This document shows, piece after piece, positions 43,597 through 52,444 of a stretch of DNA of 64,000 bases. Source of the DNA: UBA6244 sp965140775 (lineage in GTDB: Bacteria > Bacteroidota > Bacteroidia > Bacteroidales > F082); NCBI GenBank assembly GCA_965140775.1, contig OZ223471.1, positions 744,001-808,000 of the forward strand, read 5' to 3'. The translations under genes and the position numbers were made by a program. Every line of letters begins with the position of its first letter. The first letter of the stretch is position 1. The notes under the pieces are model-generated. The model had not been told where the DNA came from and did not search any database. It saw only the letters and a program-made list of their open reading frames with translations.

Positions 43597-44646
43597 ATGC
43601 ATGGAAAAATTACCTGGGAGAGTCCATCCAATATTGCGTTAATCAAGTATTGGGGAAAATATGGCGATCAGTTGCCACAAAACCCTTCTTTGAGCATCAC
43701 CCTGAGGCAAGCAATCAGTCGTACTACCATCCAATATCAACAAGTTGTCGAATCTGAAGTTCCAGGGTTTTCCTTTCTTTTCGAGGGGAAGCCCCGGCCT
43801 GATTTTGAAGCCCGCTTGTCGAAATACCTACACCGTTTTGTGGAGAAATATCCTGTGCTTTCCGGACTTCATCTGGATATACAGTCGTCCAATACCTTCC
43901 CACATTCCTCCGGAATAGCTTCCTCGGCATCGGCATACAGTGCCCTGGCATTGGCGCTGTTGTCAGTGGTGGAGGAGGTTTCCGGTCATGAATTTGCTTC
44001 CTCGGAGTACTTTGCCGAAGCCTCCGAATGGGCACGGCTGGGATCAGGAAGTGCTTCGCGCTCAGTATATGGCGGTTTTGTGGTATGGGGCGAAACGGAG
44101 GGTTTCCCGGAATATACCAATAGGTATGCCGTACCGGTAAGTACGGTTATTCATCCCGCTTTTCATCAGGTGGAGGATGCCATACTTATGGTGAATGAAG
44201 GAACCAAAAAAGTGGGTAGCAGTGCAGGTCATCAACTCATGGAAGCTAACCCGTATGCAGCAACACGGTATCGGCAGGCACAAAATCACGTCATCGAAAT
44301 GCATGAGGTGTTAACTGCCGGAGATATGGATAGGTTTATCGAAATCGTTGAGCAGGAAGCGCTTACACTGCATGCCATGATGATGGCTTCGCAACCCGGC
44401 TATTTGTTGTTGGAAAGCGGTACCTTGTCGATTATCGAGCGGGTTCGCCGTTTTCGGGAAGAAACAAAAATACCCGTGTGCTTTACCCTGGATGCCGGAC
44501 CTAACGTGCACCTCTTGTACCCCAAAACATATAAAAAGGAAATTCTTGATCTGATTAATCGGGAATTGTTGTTATTTTGCACCTCCCATCATTTTCTGGA
44601 TGATGGCATGGGAGAAGGTCCCGTAAAAGTAATCCATCAGGAATGA
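43597..44646 (+). CDS. mvaD: Diphosphomevalonate decarboxylase
   Basis: ATP-dependent decarboxylation of mevalonate diphosphate to isopentenyl diphosphate. 349 residues. WESPSNIALIKYWGKYGDQLP is the family's opening motif; SSNTFPHSSGIASSASAYSALALAL is the ATP loop with the catalytic region; ARLGSGSASRSVYGGFVVW follows with the conserved Ser-rich stretch, and CFTLDAGPNVHLLY contains the catalytic Asp. The stop codon overlaps the next gene's start by four bases. Confidence 0.95.
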   Translation: MHGKITWESPSNIALIKYWGKYGDQLPQNPSLSITLRQAISRTTIQYQQVVESEVPGFSFLFEGKPRPDFEARLSKYLHRFVEKYPVLSGLHLDIQSSNTFPHSSGIASSASAYSALALALLSVVEEVSGHEFASSEYFAEASEWARLGSGSASRSVYGGFVVWGETEGFPEYTNRYAVPVSTVIHPAFHQVEDAILMVNEGTKKVGSSAGHQLMEANPYAATRYRQAQNHVIEMHEVLTAGDMDRFIEIVEQEALTLHAMMMASQPGYLLLESGTLSIIERVRRFREETKIPVCFTLDAGPNVHLLYPKTYKKEILDLINRELLLFCTSHHFLDDGMGEGPVKVIHQE

Positions 44647-45572
44647 CCGAAGAGAAGTCTTATTATTCAAAACTTTTATTGTTTGGCGAGTACAGCGTTA
44701 TCTGCGATTCCATGGGCTTAACCGTGCCCTTGAGGAGGTTTTCTGCCCGCTGGAGTTTTGCAGATGAAGACGAAATGGAATCCCGTGGCCTCGAACTGAT
44801 CAATTTTTGGCACTTTTTGTCAGACCTTCAGGCAAAAAAGCTGTTGAAACCAAACCTGGATTTGGAACGTTTCAAGGCTGATTTAGACAACCACCTGTAT
44901 TTTGAATCCAACATACCACAAGGTTTTGGGGTGGGTAGCTCAGGAGCGCTTTGCGCTGCGGTTTACGAGCGGTATGCCAAAAACCCGGTGTTGATTGAAG
45001 GCGAAAACGAAAAACGACTCATCCAACTCAAAGAGCAGTTGGCCCAAATGGAATCTCATTTTCATGGTGTCAGTTCCGGTCTCGATCCTCTTTTGTGCTA
45101 CCTGCAACGGCCTTTGCTCATTAAAAACAAACACGAAATCGCTTTCTCGGATATTCCCGAAGACTTAGATTTTGTTGATTTTCAAATGTTTTTGATTGAT
45201 ACAGGGGTAACGGGCAAAACAGGTCCGTTGGTCAACCGGTTTTTCGATCAGTGCCGTCAACACAGTTTTTATAGCAAGTTTACCAACGAATTGATCCCGG
45301 CCAACAACGCCTGCATTCAAGCTATGGAAGCAAATGATTCGCAAGCGCTTTTTGTTCATCTGGCCATTTTGTCAGGTTTTTTTCTAAACCATTTTGGCCC
45401 CATGATTCCCGATAATTTTAAAGCTGCATGGCAACATGGACTCCATACCGGCGATTTTTATCTCAAGCTATGCGGATCGGGGGGCGGTGGATTTTTGCTG
45501 GGCTTTACCCAAAAGCCAGAAGCTGCTGCCGGAATCTTTGCTTCGTCGGGTATCGAAATGATGTTGTTGTAG
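44643..45572 (+). CDS. Mevalonate kinase-like GHMP kinase
   Basis: 309 residues. KLLLFGEYSVICDSMGL is the GHMP N-terminal motif; IPQGFGVGSSGALCAAVYERY the ATP loop; HFHGVSSGLDPLLCYLQRPL holds the mevalonate-kinase catalytic Asp; KLCGSGGGGFLLGF the C-terminal glycine motif. It overlaps mvaD by four bases and is last in the operon, so gene order (reductase, GYDIA kinase, decarboxylase, kinase) does not follow reaction order. Mevalonate kinase is the most likely role. Confidence 0.9.
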   Translation: MTEEKSYYSKLLLFGEYSVICDSMGLTVPLRRFSARWSFADEDEMESRGLELINFWHFLSDLQAKKLLKPNLDLERFKADLDNHLYFESNIPQGFGVGSSGALCAAVYERYAKNPVLIEGENEKRLIQLKEQLAQMESHFHGVSSGLDPLLCYLQRPLLIKNKHEIAFSDIPEDLDFVDFQMFLIDTGVTGKTGPLVNRFFDQCRQHSFYSKFTNELIPANNACIQAMEANDSQALFVHLAILSGFFLNHFGPMIPDNFKAAWQHGLHTGDFYLKLCGSGGGGFLLGFTQKPEAAAGIFASSGIEMMLL

Positions 45573-45598
45573 CAATTCAATGGTCGGATTTGCGATCG

Positions 45599-45632
45599 TT
45601 GGTTATTTTCTCATAATTTACCCTTAATTTTG
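45599..45632 (+). promoter_or_regulatory. Promoter of adenine deaminase gene
   Basis: TTG (45599-45601), a 23-base spacer and TAATTTTG (45625-45632); the ATG is 22 bases downstream. Confidence 0.65.
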
Positions 45633-45654
45633 TAATTCAACTAACACATAATTT

Positions 45655-47298
45655 ATGTCAACTTCTGATAACTATACGCTAAGTGGTCAAATCGTGGATT
45701 TGCACCAGCAAAAAATATTTCCCGGAACCATCCATGTGTCGGGTGGAAAGATTACTGAGGTGGTGCCCGAGGCAGTAAATGAAACCCATTACCTCCTTCC
45801 CGGATTGATCGATGCCCATATCCACATCGAAAGCTCCATGCTGATTCCTTCGGAGTTTGCCAAATTGGCGGTGGTGCATGGTACGGTGGCCACGGTGTCC
45901 GATCCCCATGAAATCGCCAATGTATTGGGAATAGATGGGGTTAAATATATGATTGCCAACGGAAAACGGGTGCCGTTCAAATTTTATTTTGGGGCTTCGG
46001 CTTGTGTTCCGGCTACGCCTTTCGAAACAGCAGGGTATGCATTTCAAAAGGATGAAATGGAAGAATTGTTGGCCATGGACGATATAAAATACCTTTCGGA
46101 GATGATGAACTTTCCGGGTGTAATCAACCGCGATGCCTGGGAAATGGAGAAAATAGCCATCGCCCAGAGGCACAACAAACCCGTGGATGGTCATGCTCCC
46201 GGCGTAAAAGGGGAGGCCGCTAAACAGTATGCTTCGGCAGGAGTGACCACCGATCACGAATGTTTTACGATGGAGGAAGCCCTCGATAAAATTAAGTACG
46301 GAATGAAAATTCAGGTGCGCGAGGGAAGTGCCGCCAAAAATTTTGAAGCGCTCATCGATTTGATGAAGGACCATGCCGATGACGTGCTGTTTTGTTCCGA
46401 CGACAAACATCCGGACGATTTGGTGAAAGGGCACATCAACCAATTGGTTGTCAGGGCTATCGGTAAGGGGTACGATCCTTTGAAGGTGTTGAAAAGCGCC
46501 ATCCTGAATCCCATCAAACATTATGGTCTTGAGGTGGGAACCCTGCAGGTAGGCGATCCGGCTGATATGATGGTGGTAGATAACCTGGAAGATTTCAATA
46601 TCCTGCAAACCTACGTGGATGGAAAACTGGTGGCAGAAAATGGCAAATCGTTGATTGATTCGGTGTTTGAAGACCAACCCAATAATTTTGAGGCCGAGCC
46701 CATACTTGCCAGCGATCTGCGTGTGGCTCCTACAGGAAGTCATCTGAAGGTAATGGAAGCTTATGATGGCCAGCTCATTACCGGTCAACTGATTGAAAAA
46801 CCCAAGGTAGTGGAAGGTAATGTGGTAAGCGATGTGGAACACGATATCCTGAAGTTGGTGGTGCTCAACCGCTATGAACCAAAGGCCAAGCCTGCCATTG
46901 CTTTTATAAAGAATTTTAATATTAAAGAAGGAGCCATTGCTTCCAGTGTGGCACACGATAGCCATAACCTGGTGGCGGTGGGCACTTCCGATGAATACAT
47001 TGCCCGCGCCATCAATCAGGTTATTGCGGAAAAAGGAGGTGTGGCCGTAGTCAACAAACGAGTCGAAAACACACTTCCCTTGCCCGTAGCCGGCTTGATG
47101 TCCACCTGTGATGGTTACAAAGTGGCACATCATTATCACAAAATTGATGAAGAAGTGCATAAAATGGGTTCCCCCCTTCGGGCACCTTTCATGACGCTTT
47201 CGTTCATGGCTTTGTTGGTAATCCCCGAACTAAAACTCAGCGACAAAGGCTTGTTTGACGGGAAAACCTTTTCGTTTACCGACTTGCTTGTGAGTTAG
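45655..47298 (+). CDS. ade: Adenine deaminase
   Basis: Converts adenine to hypoxanthine in purine salvage. 547 residues of the amidohydrolase superfamily: the metal motif HYLLPGLIDAHIHIESSML near residue 50, VSDPHEIANVLG, DGHAPGVKG, TTDHECFTMEEALDK, and CSDDKHPDDL with the catalytic Asp. The C-terminal adenine-deaminase domain (about 385-547) includes VAHDSHNLVAVGTSD and LPLPVAGLMS. Length is normal for bacterial Ade. It is separate from the mevalonate operon, with its own promoter, and followed by a long repeat region. Confidence 0.96.
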   Translation: MSTSDNYTLSGQIVDLHQQKIFPGTIHVSGGKITEVVPEAVNETHYLLPGLIDAHIHIESSMLIPSEFAKLAVVHGTVATVSDPHEIANVLGIDGVKYMIANGKRVPFKFYFGASACVPATPFETAGYAFQKDEMEELLAMDDIKYLSEMMNFPGVINRDAWEMEKIAIAQRHNKPVDGHAPGVKGEAAKQYASAGVTTDHECFTMEEALDKIKYGMKIQVREGSAAKNFEALIDLMKDHADDVLFCSDDKHPDDLVKGHINQLVVRAIGKGYDPLKVLKSAILNPIKHYGLEVGTLQVGDPADMMVVDNLEDFNILQTYVDGKLVAENGKSLIDSVFEDQPNNFEAEPILASDLRVAPTGSHLKVMEAYDGQLITGQLIEKPKVVEGNVVSDVEHDILKLVVLNRYEPKAKPAIAFIKNFNIKEGAIASSVAHDSHNLVAVGTSDEYIARAINQVIAEKGGVAVVNKRVENTLPLPVAGLMSTCDGYKVAHHYHKIDEEVHKMGSPLRAPFMTLSFMALLVIPELKLSDKGLFDGKTFSFTDLLVS

Positions 47299-47363
47299 GA
47301 GCCAATGCCAATTAATGCCCTAATTTCAGGAATCTTGTGCTGAGGAAAGTGGCTAAGGGACTA

Positions 47364-47412
47364 AGTGAACGGTGAACAGTGAACGGTGAACGGTGAACAG
47401 TGATCGGTGAGG
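47364..47412. repeat. Tandem 7-bp repeat (GGTGAAC/AGTGAAC)
   Basis: Seven consecutive 7-base units, GGTGAAC or AGTGAAC with one AGTGATC and a degenerate last unit. Period matches the GGGAGNN and GGAAGAC arrays elsewhere. Confidence 0.85.
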
Positions 47413-47481
47413 CGATATGAGCCAACACCAATGTCAGTGGCTATTTAGCATCACACAGCTTTTTTTCATGATATTTTCTTT

Positions 47482-47694
47482 CATTGATGTCCGGTTAATA
47501 AAAACAGATCGTCCCTGCGGGACTTTTTGGAGAACTTAATTTACATTCTACCAATATCTTGTCCCTACGGGACAGCCCCGTTAGGGGCTAAATATGGGTA
47601 AATAATTACAATTTTGTTTAGTAAGTCCGCCATAGGCGGACGATATATATTACGCATTGTAGCGTTTTCTGTTTTATTTTACCTGAAAACAATG
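47482..47694. mobile_element. MITE-like inverted-repeat element, copy B
   Basis: 213 bases beginning CATTGATGTCCGGTTAA and ending TTTTACCTGAAAACAATG (reverse complement CATTGTTTTCAGGTAAAA). Flanked by a perfect 9-base duplication ATTTTCTTT at 47473-47481 and 47695-47703. Hairpins: GTCCCTGCGGGAC (47511-47523), GTCCCTACGGGAC (47561-47573), AGCCCC-GTTA-GGGGCT (47574-47589), GTCCGCC-ATA-GGCGGAC (47625-47641). No coding capacity. It aligns throughout with the reverse complement of 21281-21494. Confidence 0.88.
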
Positions 47695-47965
47695 ATTTTC
47701 TTTGTGTCCTCTGTGTCTCTGTGGTGCGACTCTTTTACGGGTTTTTATTAACTACGGAGGTACGGGGGAAGGTGATAGAAGAGAAAAAAGTCAACGCGAT
47801 CTGGGCTGGGACATCCACGTCCTTAGAAAAGTTTTAGAACGGTATTTTTCCCGGAGTGAATTAACTAAATCTATAACGACGTCTGGGTGAAAAGACGATG
47901 GTCATGTATGCTGTTATTTAGAACTGTTAAAAAATAAACAATTGAGCAATATATGTCGATAAATG

Positions 47966-47997
47966 TTTGTTTCCCACATATGATAGTAATATTTTTG
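47966..47997 (+). promoter_or_regulatory. Promoter of the ArsR-family regulator
   Basis: TTTG (47966-47969), a 20-base spacer and TATTTTTG (47990-47997): a full match. The ATG at 48012 is 14 bases beyond the box, so the leader is only a few bases. Confidence 0.75.
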
Positions 47998-48011
47998 TCA
48001 AAATTTTTGGA

Positions 48012-48311
48012 ATGCAATCAGTAGAAATAGACATACTAAAACTGGAGTCGGCGGCAAGCAAGCTTCGCGCCATATCGCACCCCATGCGCATCGCCATCAT
48101 CGACCTGTTGGCAGATGGAAAAAAAATGAGTGTTACCGAAATATACGAGAAGCTTGATATTGAGCAAGCTACGGCCTCACACCATTTGAATATTCTGAAG
48201 AATAAAGGGGTGTTAAACTCCAAGCGGGTCGGTAAAAAGATCTACTATTCGTTGAGAAGTTTAATCTTAACGGAGATTATTGAGTGCGTAAACAGGTGCA
48301 ACGATTATTAG
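48012..48311 (+). CDS. ArsR/SmtB-family transcriptional regulator
   Basis: 99-residue winged-helix repressor. AASKLRAISHPMRIAIIDLLADG is the family's first helices; VTEIYEKLDIEQATASHHLNILKNKGVL is the helix-turn-helix; KRVGKKIYYSLRS the wing. No Cys-rich metal site (ELCVCDL) is present; the only Cys residues are near the C-terminus (ECVNRC). So it may sense something other than arsenic or cadmium. The ATG at 48012 is preferred over an upstream in-frame one because the promoter overlaps the latter. It is monocistronic, with a terminator; no transporter is adjacent. Confidence 0.9.
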   Translation: MQSVEIDILKLESAASKLRAISHPMRIAIIDLLADGKKMSVTEIYEKLDIEQATASHHLNILKNKGVLNSKRVGKKIYYSLRSLILTEIIECVNRCNDY

Positions 48312-48632
48312 TCGATCCTGTGTAATAGATAAATTACGGCTATAAATTACAAAAGCCTTCACTTGGTGGAGGCTTTTTATTTTTAACCCAGAATAAGTTC
48401 TTCTCCTTGTTTCTAAGAGGAATTTCAGCCATCGATTGATTGTTGTTTTCGGAAAAAGTCTTTTTATCCATTCTCTCATTTAAAAAAGACATTTGGTTCA
48501 TCCCAAGAACAAACATGATATATATCCTATAAAATCGGATGAAATTTGTATATTTACCTCTCTAAGTAACGTCTTGTCGAGCCTGTTGAAATTTCATTAA
48601 GACGTGTTATTCATTTTATAAAAACAAAAGTC
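48312..48632. other. Intergenic region after the ArsR gene
   Basis: 321 bases. It holds the terminator at 48351-48386; beyond it I see no gene, RNA or repeat, and no clear promoter for the DUF3089 gene. Confidence 0.5.
48351..48386 (+). terminator. Terminator after the ArsR gene
   Basis: AAAAGCCT (48351-48358) pairs with AGGCTTTT (48370-48377), with further CAC/GTG pairing inside, then a T-rich tract. Confidence 0.88.
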
Positions 48633-49670
48633 ATGCATAAACATGTATTTTATTTATTGTTAAGTTTCGTTTCCATTGCTGTTTTATCAAACGGATGCGA
48701 TTCAACCAAAAAAGAAAAAAAGATGACGAAAATTTCTGAATCACTTGATTACGCTACGGAATTTTGTTGGGTGACTAAACCGTTGTCTATTGATAAACAG
48801 GTAGATGTGTTTTATGTGCATCCCACCATTTATGTGGGAACCGATCCGTCGAACATGGATATTTCCGACACCACGCTGCGGAACAATGCCAAAGGACTGC
48901 TTGTGGCACAGGCAGGCGTGTTTTCGCCTTATGCCAATTTGTTTGCACCGTTTTACCGTCAACAGACAGCCGCCCAACAAAGTATGGTGGCCGGAAATGG
49001 TGGTGCTGATGCATTTCAGGATACTGTATTTCAGGTTGGTGCCCGGGATATTGAAAACGCATTTGATTATTACCTCAAATACCTGAATCCCGACAGGCCT
49101 TTTATTCTTGCCGGCCATAGTCAGGGAACCATGGCGCTTATCAACCTAATGCGCAACCGTTTCAATGATTCTGTCCTGCAAAAACGATTGGTAGCGGCTT
49201 ATTTGATCGGATACTCCATCACAAAAGAAGACCTGAAAGAGTATCCATGGCTGAAGTTGGCTAAGGGAGAAACAGATACGGGTGTCATTATTACCTTTAA
49301 TACCGAAGGTGAAAATGCCGGACCTTCGCCCGTGTTGCTTCCCGGTGCCCATGCCATCAATCCTTTGAACTGGACAACAGATGGTACACCTGCCGATCGC
49401 GAGGCCAACCTCGGAGCGGAGTTTTTTGTGGATGCCACGGGTGAGCTTATCGAAGAAATCCCCCATTTCGCCGGAGCTTACGTGGACACCATCAAAGGCG
49501 TGTTAATTGCCACGGACATACAAACACCCAAATCAGACCAAATCAACCTGGAACATATGGGCAGGTGGTCACACGGAGTTTTCCATCGGTACGATTATTC
49601 TTTCTGGTACAACAACCTAAAAGCCAATGTGAAGGTCAGGATTGATGCATATTTGGGGAAGGGGGAATAA
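48633..49670 (+). CDS. DUF3089 alpha/beta-hydrolase lipoprotein
   Basis: 345 residues. The lipoprotein signal ends at LSNGC (Cys22). The hydrolase core has the nucleophile elbow AGHSQGTMAL with Ser163, preceded by VDVFYVHPTIYVG, a typical DUF3089 opening. The C-terminal GRWSHGVFHRYDYSFWYNNL places a conserved His in a catalytic context. Predicted to be anchored to a membrane and to act in the periplasm or at the surface; substrate unknown. It stands alone. Confidence 0.88.
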   Translation: MHKHVFYLLLSFVSIAVLSNGCDSTKKEKKMTKISESLDYATEFCWVTKPLSIDKQVDVFYVHPTIYVGTDPSNMDISDTTLRNNAKGLLVAQAGVFSPYANLFAPFYRQQTAAQQSMVAGNGGADAFQDTVFQVGARDIENAFDYYLKYLNPDRPFILAGHSQGTMALINLMRNRFNDSVLQKRLVAAYLIGYSITKEDLKEYPWLKLAKGETDTGVIITFNTEGENAGPSPVLLPGAHAINPLNWTTDGTPADREANLGAEFFVDATGELIEEIPHFAGAYVDTIKGVLIATDIQTPKSDQINLEHMGRWSHGVFHRYDYSFWYNNLKANVKVRIDAYLGKGE

Positions 49671-49709
49671 ATATTTTCACTCTTTGGCCAGTATTTGTTG
49701 TGTTAGAAC

Positions 49710-49879
49710 TTAGAAACTGTCTAAATTTTATTTTAATGCTCCGTTAGGAGCCAAATATGGGTAGATGAATAATCTTTTTCATTTATTTCGTCCGCCATGG
49801 GCGGACGATATAATCGTACTGAAATGACCTTTCTTACCCATATGTTTTACCAACAAGAAAAACTAAGACAGTTTCTTAA
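49710..49879. mobile_element. Inverted-repeat element with shared hairpin core, copy C
   Basis: About 170 bases bounded by imperfect inverted repeats sharing AGAAACTGTCT (left 49710-49729, right 49859-49879). These ends are unrelated to those of copies A and B. The interior 49741-49812 (CCGTTAGGAGCCAAATATGG then the perfect hairpin CGTCCGCC-ATG-GGCGGACG at 49789-49807 and GATATA) aligns with 47578-47647 of copy B. No clean target duplication was found. Confidence 0.65.
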
Positions 49880-49892
49880 AGAAACAAGTTGT

Positions 49893-52022
49893 TCATCTTG
49901 ACAAAATGACTTTACTGGTGTGCCAACCGTCTGTATGATGAAATTTCAGAAAGTAAAGTCCGTTGCTATAATTATCGAGGTCAATGGTCAATCGCTCATC
50001 TGTTTTGGGATTGAATTTCAACACAATTTTACCTGAAATGTCAACCAGATAGAGTGTTTCTATTTTGCCTTTGATTTCCACAATTACCTTACCAGAGGTT
50101 GGGTTGGGATAGTATTTGATATTCAAGGGTTCCTCTATCCGTGAATCAGTATTTTGGTCTTGTTGATCCGCCGGCATTGAATCTGCTGCCAGGCTATCAG
50201 TCGCACTATCAGCAATTTGGGTAAAATCCTGAATTCTTTTTGGTGGGGGAGTATTTAGCGTAATCTTTGACGTGTCAACGATTTCATTGGCAATTATTCG
50301 ACTCTCAAATAAGTAAGTGGTATCGGAAACGCCTTGCGCACTTATTTCTTCATCACATTCAGTTACGTACGAAAACTGAAATATGATTCTTTTCATCAAA
50401 CTGTTGAGCAGCTCAACATCGTATTGATCGGTTGTTGGCGCGGTATGTGCATTTCCAATTTGGCTGTGATCGGTAAGGAAAACAGAGGTGCCGTTGGTAG
50501 CCAGGGCAATACTACGCATGAGGTATTCTAAACTTTTTGCATGAGAATCATTTTCAGCGCTCGCTACGATGGGGATTACGCGAATTCCTTTTTTGGCTGC
50601 TTTTTGGGTGTAGTGTTGAATTTTTTTAATCACCTGCTGATTAATCACCGGTTGTTCATCCAACACAAAAAACAATAGCCTGGCTCGGGCCGAAGGACTC
50701 CAGTCCAAATCGTCCACGGCAGCCATGAATGCTTCTTCCACCACTTCGTCGCCCCCTTCACCGGCGTTTTGGCTTCTGATAAACAGAACTGTTTCTTTAA
50801 TATTTGAAGAGAGGGGTGATGCTTTTGTGACATATGAATTGTTAAAACAACGATAGAAAACACTTCCTAAATTGATGGAAGATTCAGGGAAATTTTCTGA
50901 GGTATGTTGAATGATATCAATGAGGTCTGTTTTTAAAAAGTCGATTTCATCGCCCATCGATCCGGTAGCGTCCACAACAAATGCGATGTCAATTTCATTG
51001 GGAATATCGCAATCTGCGTTAATTTTCAGTACGTTAATGCCTTTCCTGAAAAGTTGAGGGTTTTCGTAGGTGAAAATTTCTTTGTTATTTACCACTTGAA
51101 TGATCAGATTTTTAAGTCCCTCATTTCGGAACATCTGAGCCCATAGTTCTGCTTTTCCCGTGTTGTCGGTTCTGGCTTGCCATATAATCGAATCATTGGG
51201 CGTTAATAGAAACACTTCTGCATCAACCACAGGTTTGTTGTCTTGCGACATGACCTGAACACAATACCTTGATTCAGGGGCTATTTCCCATGTTTTACGA
51301 AAATTCCTGAGTTGCGTTTTTTGTAGATCGTTCCATAGCTCCCATTTGCTAAAGTCGTTTATTTCGGTAGCGGTAAGCTTTGCTTTGGTATTTATGTCGT
51401 TTTCTGCATCTTGAACCATCTCCTCCATCTCTTCGATGGCAGATTGGGGAACATTTGAATTATTATCAACACGTATTCCATCAATGAAAATGGCCGTTTG
51501 GTTACTTCGTGCACCACGAACACTACCACGCGATCGGTCTTGTGAATACGCACCTGCTGCTTTTACACTGACACTTGCACTGCGGTTTGGCATACGGGAC
51601 ATATCATTCGCAGTGATACTGGCTCCTGAGGCCGTTTGGTCTTTTGTAATCAACGGTATTTTGTAATCCACTATGATCACTTCATCCAGCATTTCGGCTG
51701 AGGCTTGAAGCGAGATATCCAAAAAACGAATGGTGTCCGGGCTTATTTTTACCTGATTAATTTGAGTTGCGCTATATCCCACAAATACCACGTTAACTCT
51801 ATAAATTCCGGGAGCGATATTTTTAATGACGTAATTACCGTCAAAATCAGTGCTTACGGATGAGATGGTGTTAATACTATCCTCAACCAGTATGTTGGCA
51901 AAAGGAATTCTTTCTTTTGTTTGCTTGTCATAAACAAATCCGCGGAGGGTTCCCATTTGGGCATTAGAGGACAGCGTTGATATCAAAATGACCCATAAGA
52001 TGTAAAGGCTTTTCTTTTTCAT
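49893..52022 (-). CDS. Carboxypeptidase-regulatory / TonB-plug / VWA protein with T9SS sorting domain
   Basis: 709 residues in an unusual order. Signal peptide 1-21; carboxypeptidase-D-regulatory-like beta domain about 24-107 (GTLRGFVYDKQTKERIPFA, DFDGNYVIKNIAPG); a TonB-receptor plug-like segment about 115-185 (TASGASITANDMSRMP, GARSNQTAIFIDGIRVD) with no beta-barrel; a second beta segment about 252-335; a VWA domain from about 343 with MIDAS DATGS at 351-355; then a Ser/Asp/Ala-rich linker and a type A T9SS sorting domain from about 633 (YYPNPTSGKVIV to VILSR). Likely secreted by the type IX system and displayed on the surface. Role unknown. Confidence 0.82.
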   Translation of the reverse strand: MKKKSLYILWVILISTLSSNAQMGTLRGFVYDKQTKERIPFANILVEDSINTISSVSTDFDGNYVIKNIAPGIYRVNVVFVGYSATQINQVKISPDTIRFLDISLQASAEMLDEVIIVDYKIPLITKDQTASGASITANDMSRMPNRSASVSVKAAGAYSQDRSRGSVRGARSNQTAIFIDGIRVDNNSNVPQSAIEEMEEMVQDAENDINTKAKLTATEINDFSKWELWNDLQKTQLRNFRKTWEIAPESRYCVQVMSQDNKPVVDAEVFLLTPNDSIIWQARTDNTGKAELWAQMFRNEGLKNLIIQVVNNKEIFTYENPQLFRKGINVLKINADCDIPNEIDIAFVVDATGSMGDEIDFLKTDLIDIIQHTSENFPESSINLGSVFYRCFNNSYVTKASPLSSNIKETVLFIRSQNAGEGGDEVVEEAFMAAVDDLDWSPSARARLLFFVLDEQPVINQQVIKKIQHYTQKAAKKGIRVIPIVASAENDSHAKSLEYLMRSIALATNGTSVFLTDHSQIGNAHTAPTTDQYDVELLNSLMKRIIFQFSYVTECDEEISAQGVSDTTYLFESRIIANEIVDTSKITLNTPPPKRIQDFTQIADSATDSLAADSMPADQQDQNTDSRIEEPLNIKYYPNPTSGKVIVEIKGKIETLYLVDISGKIVLKFNPKTDERLTIDLDNYSNGLYFLKFHHTDGWHTSKVILSR

Positions 52023-52181
52023 GATGCATGTGTTTTATGAGTTAATACTAATTCGTTATTACGATCAACTGTGAATTCACATAATTCAATGGGGCACCCT
52101 TGTTCAATGCATTGCAAAAGGAGTCGACTCTATCAGTGAGACGGAGGAAAATTCCCCTTTGGTGTCCGGAGTTGCCACAAA

Positions 52182-52442
52182 TTGCATCATTACCACAGCG
52201 CTTCCTTCATTTTTGGGGTGGCATTATTTTCGTTCTTTTCCGGATTCCTTGTAATTTATATTAGCTTTGTCCGCACTAAACAAATTCCTATGGCCTTTAT
52301 CTTCCTTTCTTACCTCATTTCTTTTTTCCTGATTTGGAAACAAAAGAAAAACTGGGCTTACCTCTTTTTCTTGGTGAGTACCGTACTCAGCATCGTGATG
52401 TTCTTCTATCACACCACCTCAAGCCTTAACTTAAACTTTTAA
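52182..52442 (+). CDS. Small membrane protein of unknown function
   Basis: 86 residues, almost entirely hydrophobic: three predicted helices at about 7-28, 36-51 and 58-78. It ends 2 bases before dsbB and is probably co-transcribed with it. No family recognised. Start at the ATG of MHHYHSASF; there is no obvious promoter upstream. The close spacing is the main evidence for it being real. Confidence 0.6.
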   Translation: MHHYHSASFIFGVALFSFFSGFLVIYISFVRTKQIPMAFIFLSYLISFFLIWKQKKNWAYLFFLVSTVLSIVMFFYHTTSSLNLNF

Positions 52443-52444
52443 CC

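Larger units (their letters stand above)
47299..48011. other. Long intergenic region with tandem repeat and MITE
   Basis: 713 bases with no supported gene. It contains a 7-bp tandem array (47364-47412), the inverted-repeat element with perfect 9-bp duplications (47473-47703) and the promoter of the ArsR gene. Short open frames near 47702-47890 show no protein-like features. Confidence 0.7.

Noticed and set aside
47702..47890. 62-codon open frame after MITE copy B
   Set aside because: No start context, no protein-like features; lies between the element and the ArsR promoter.
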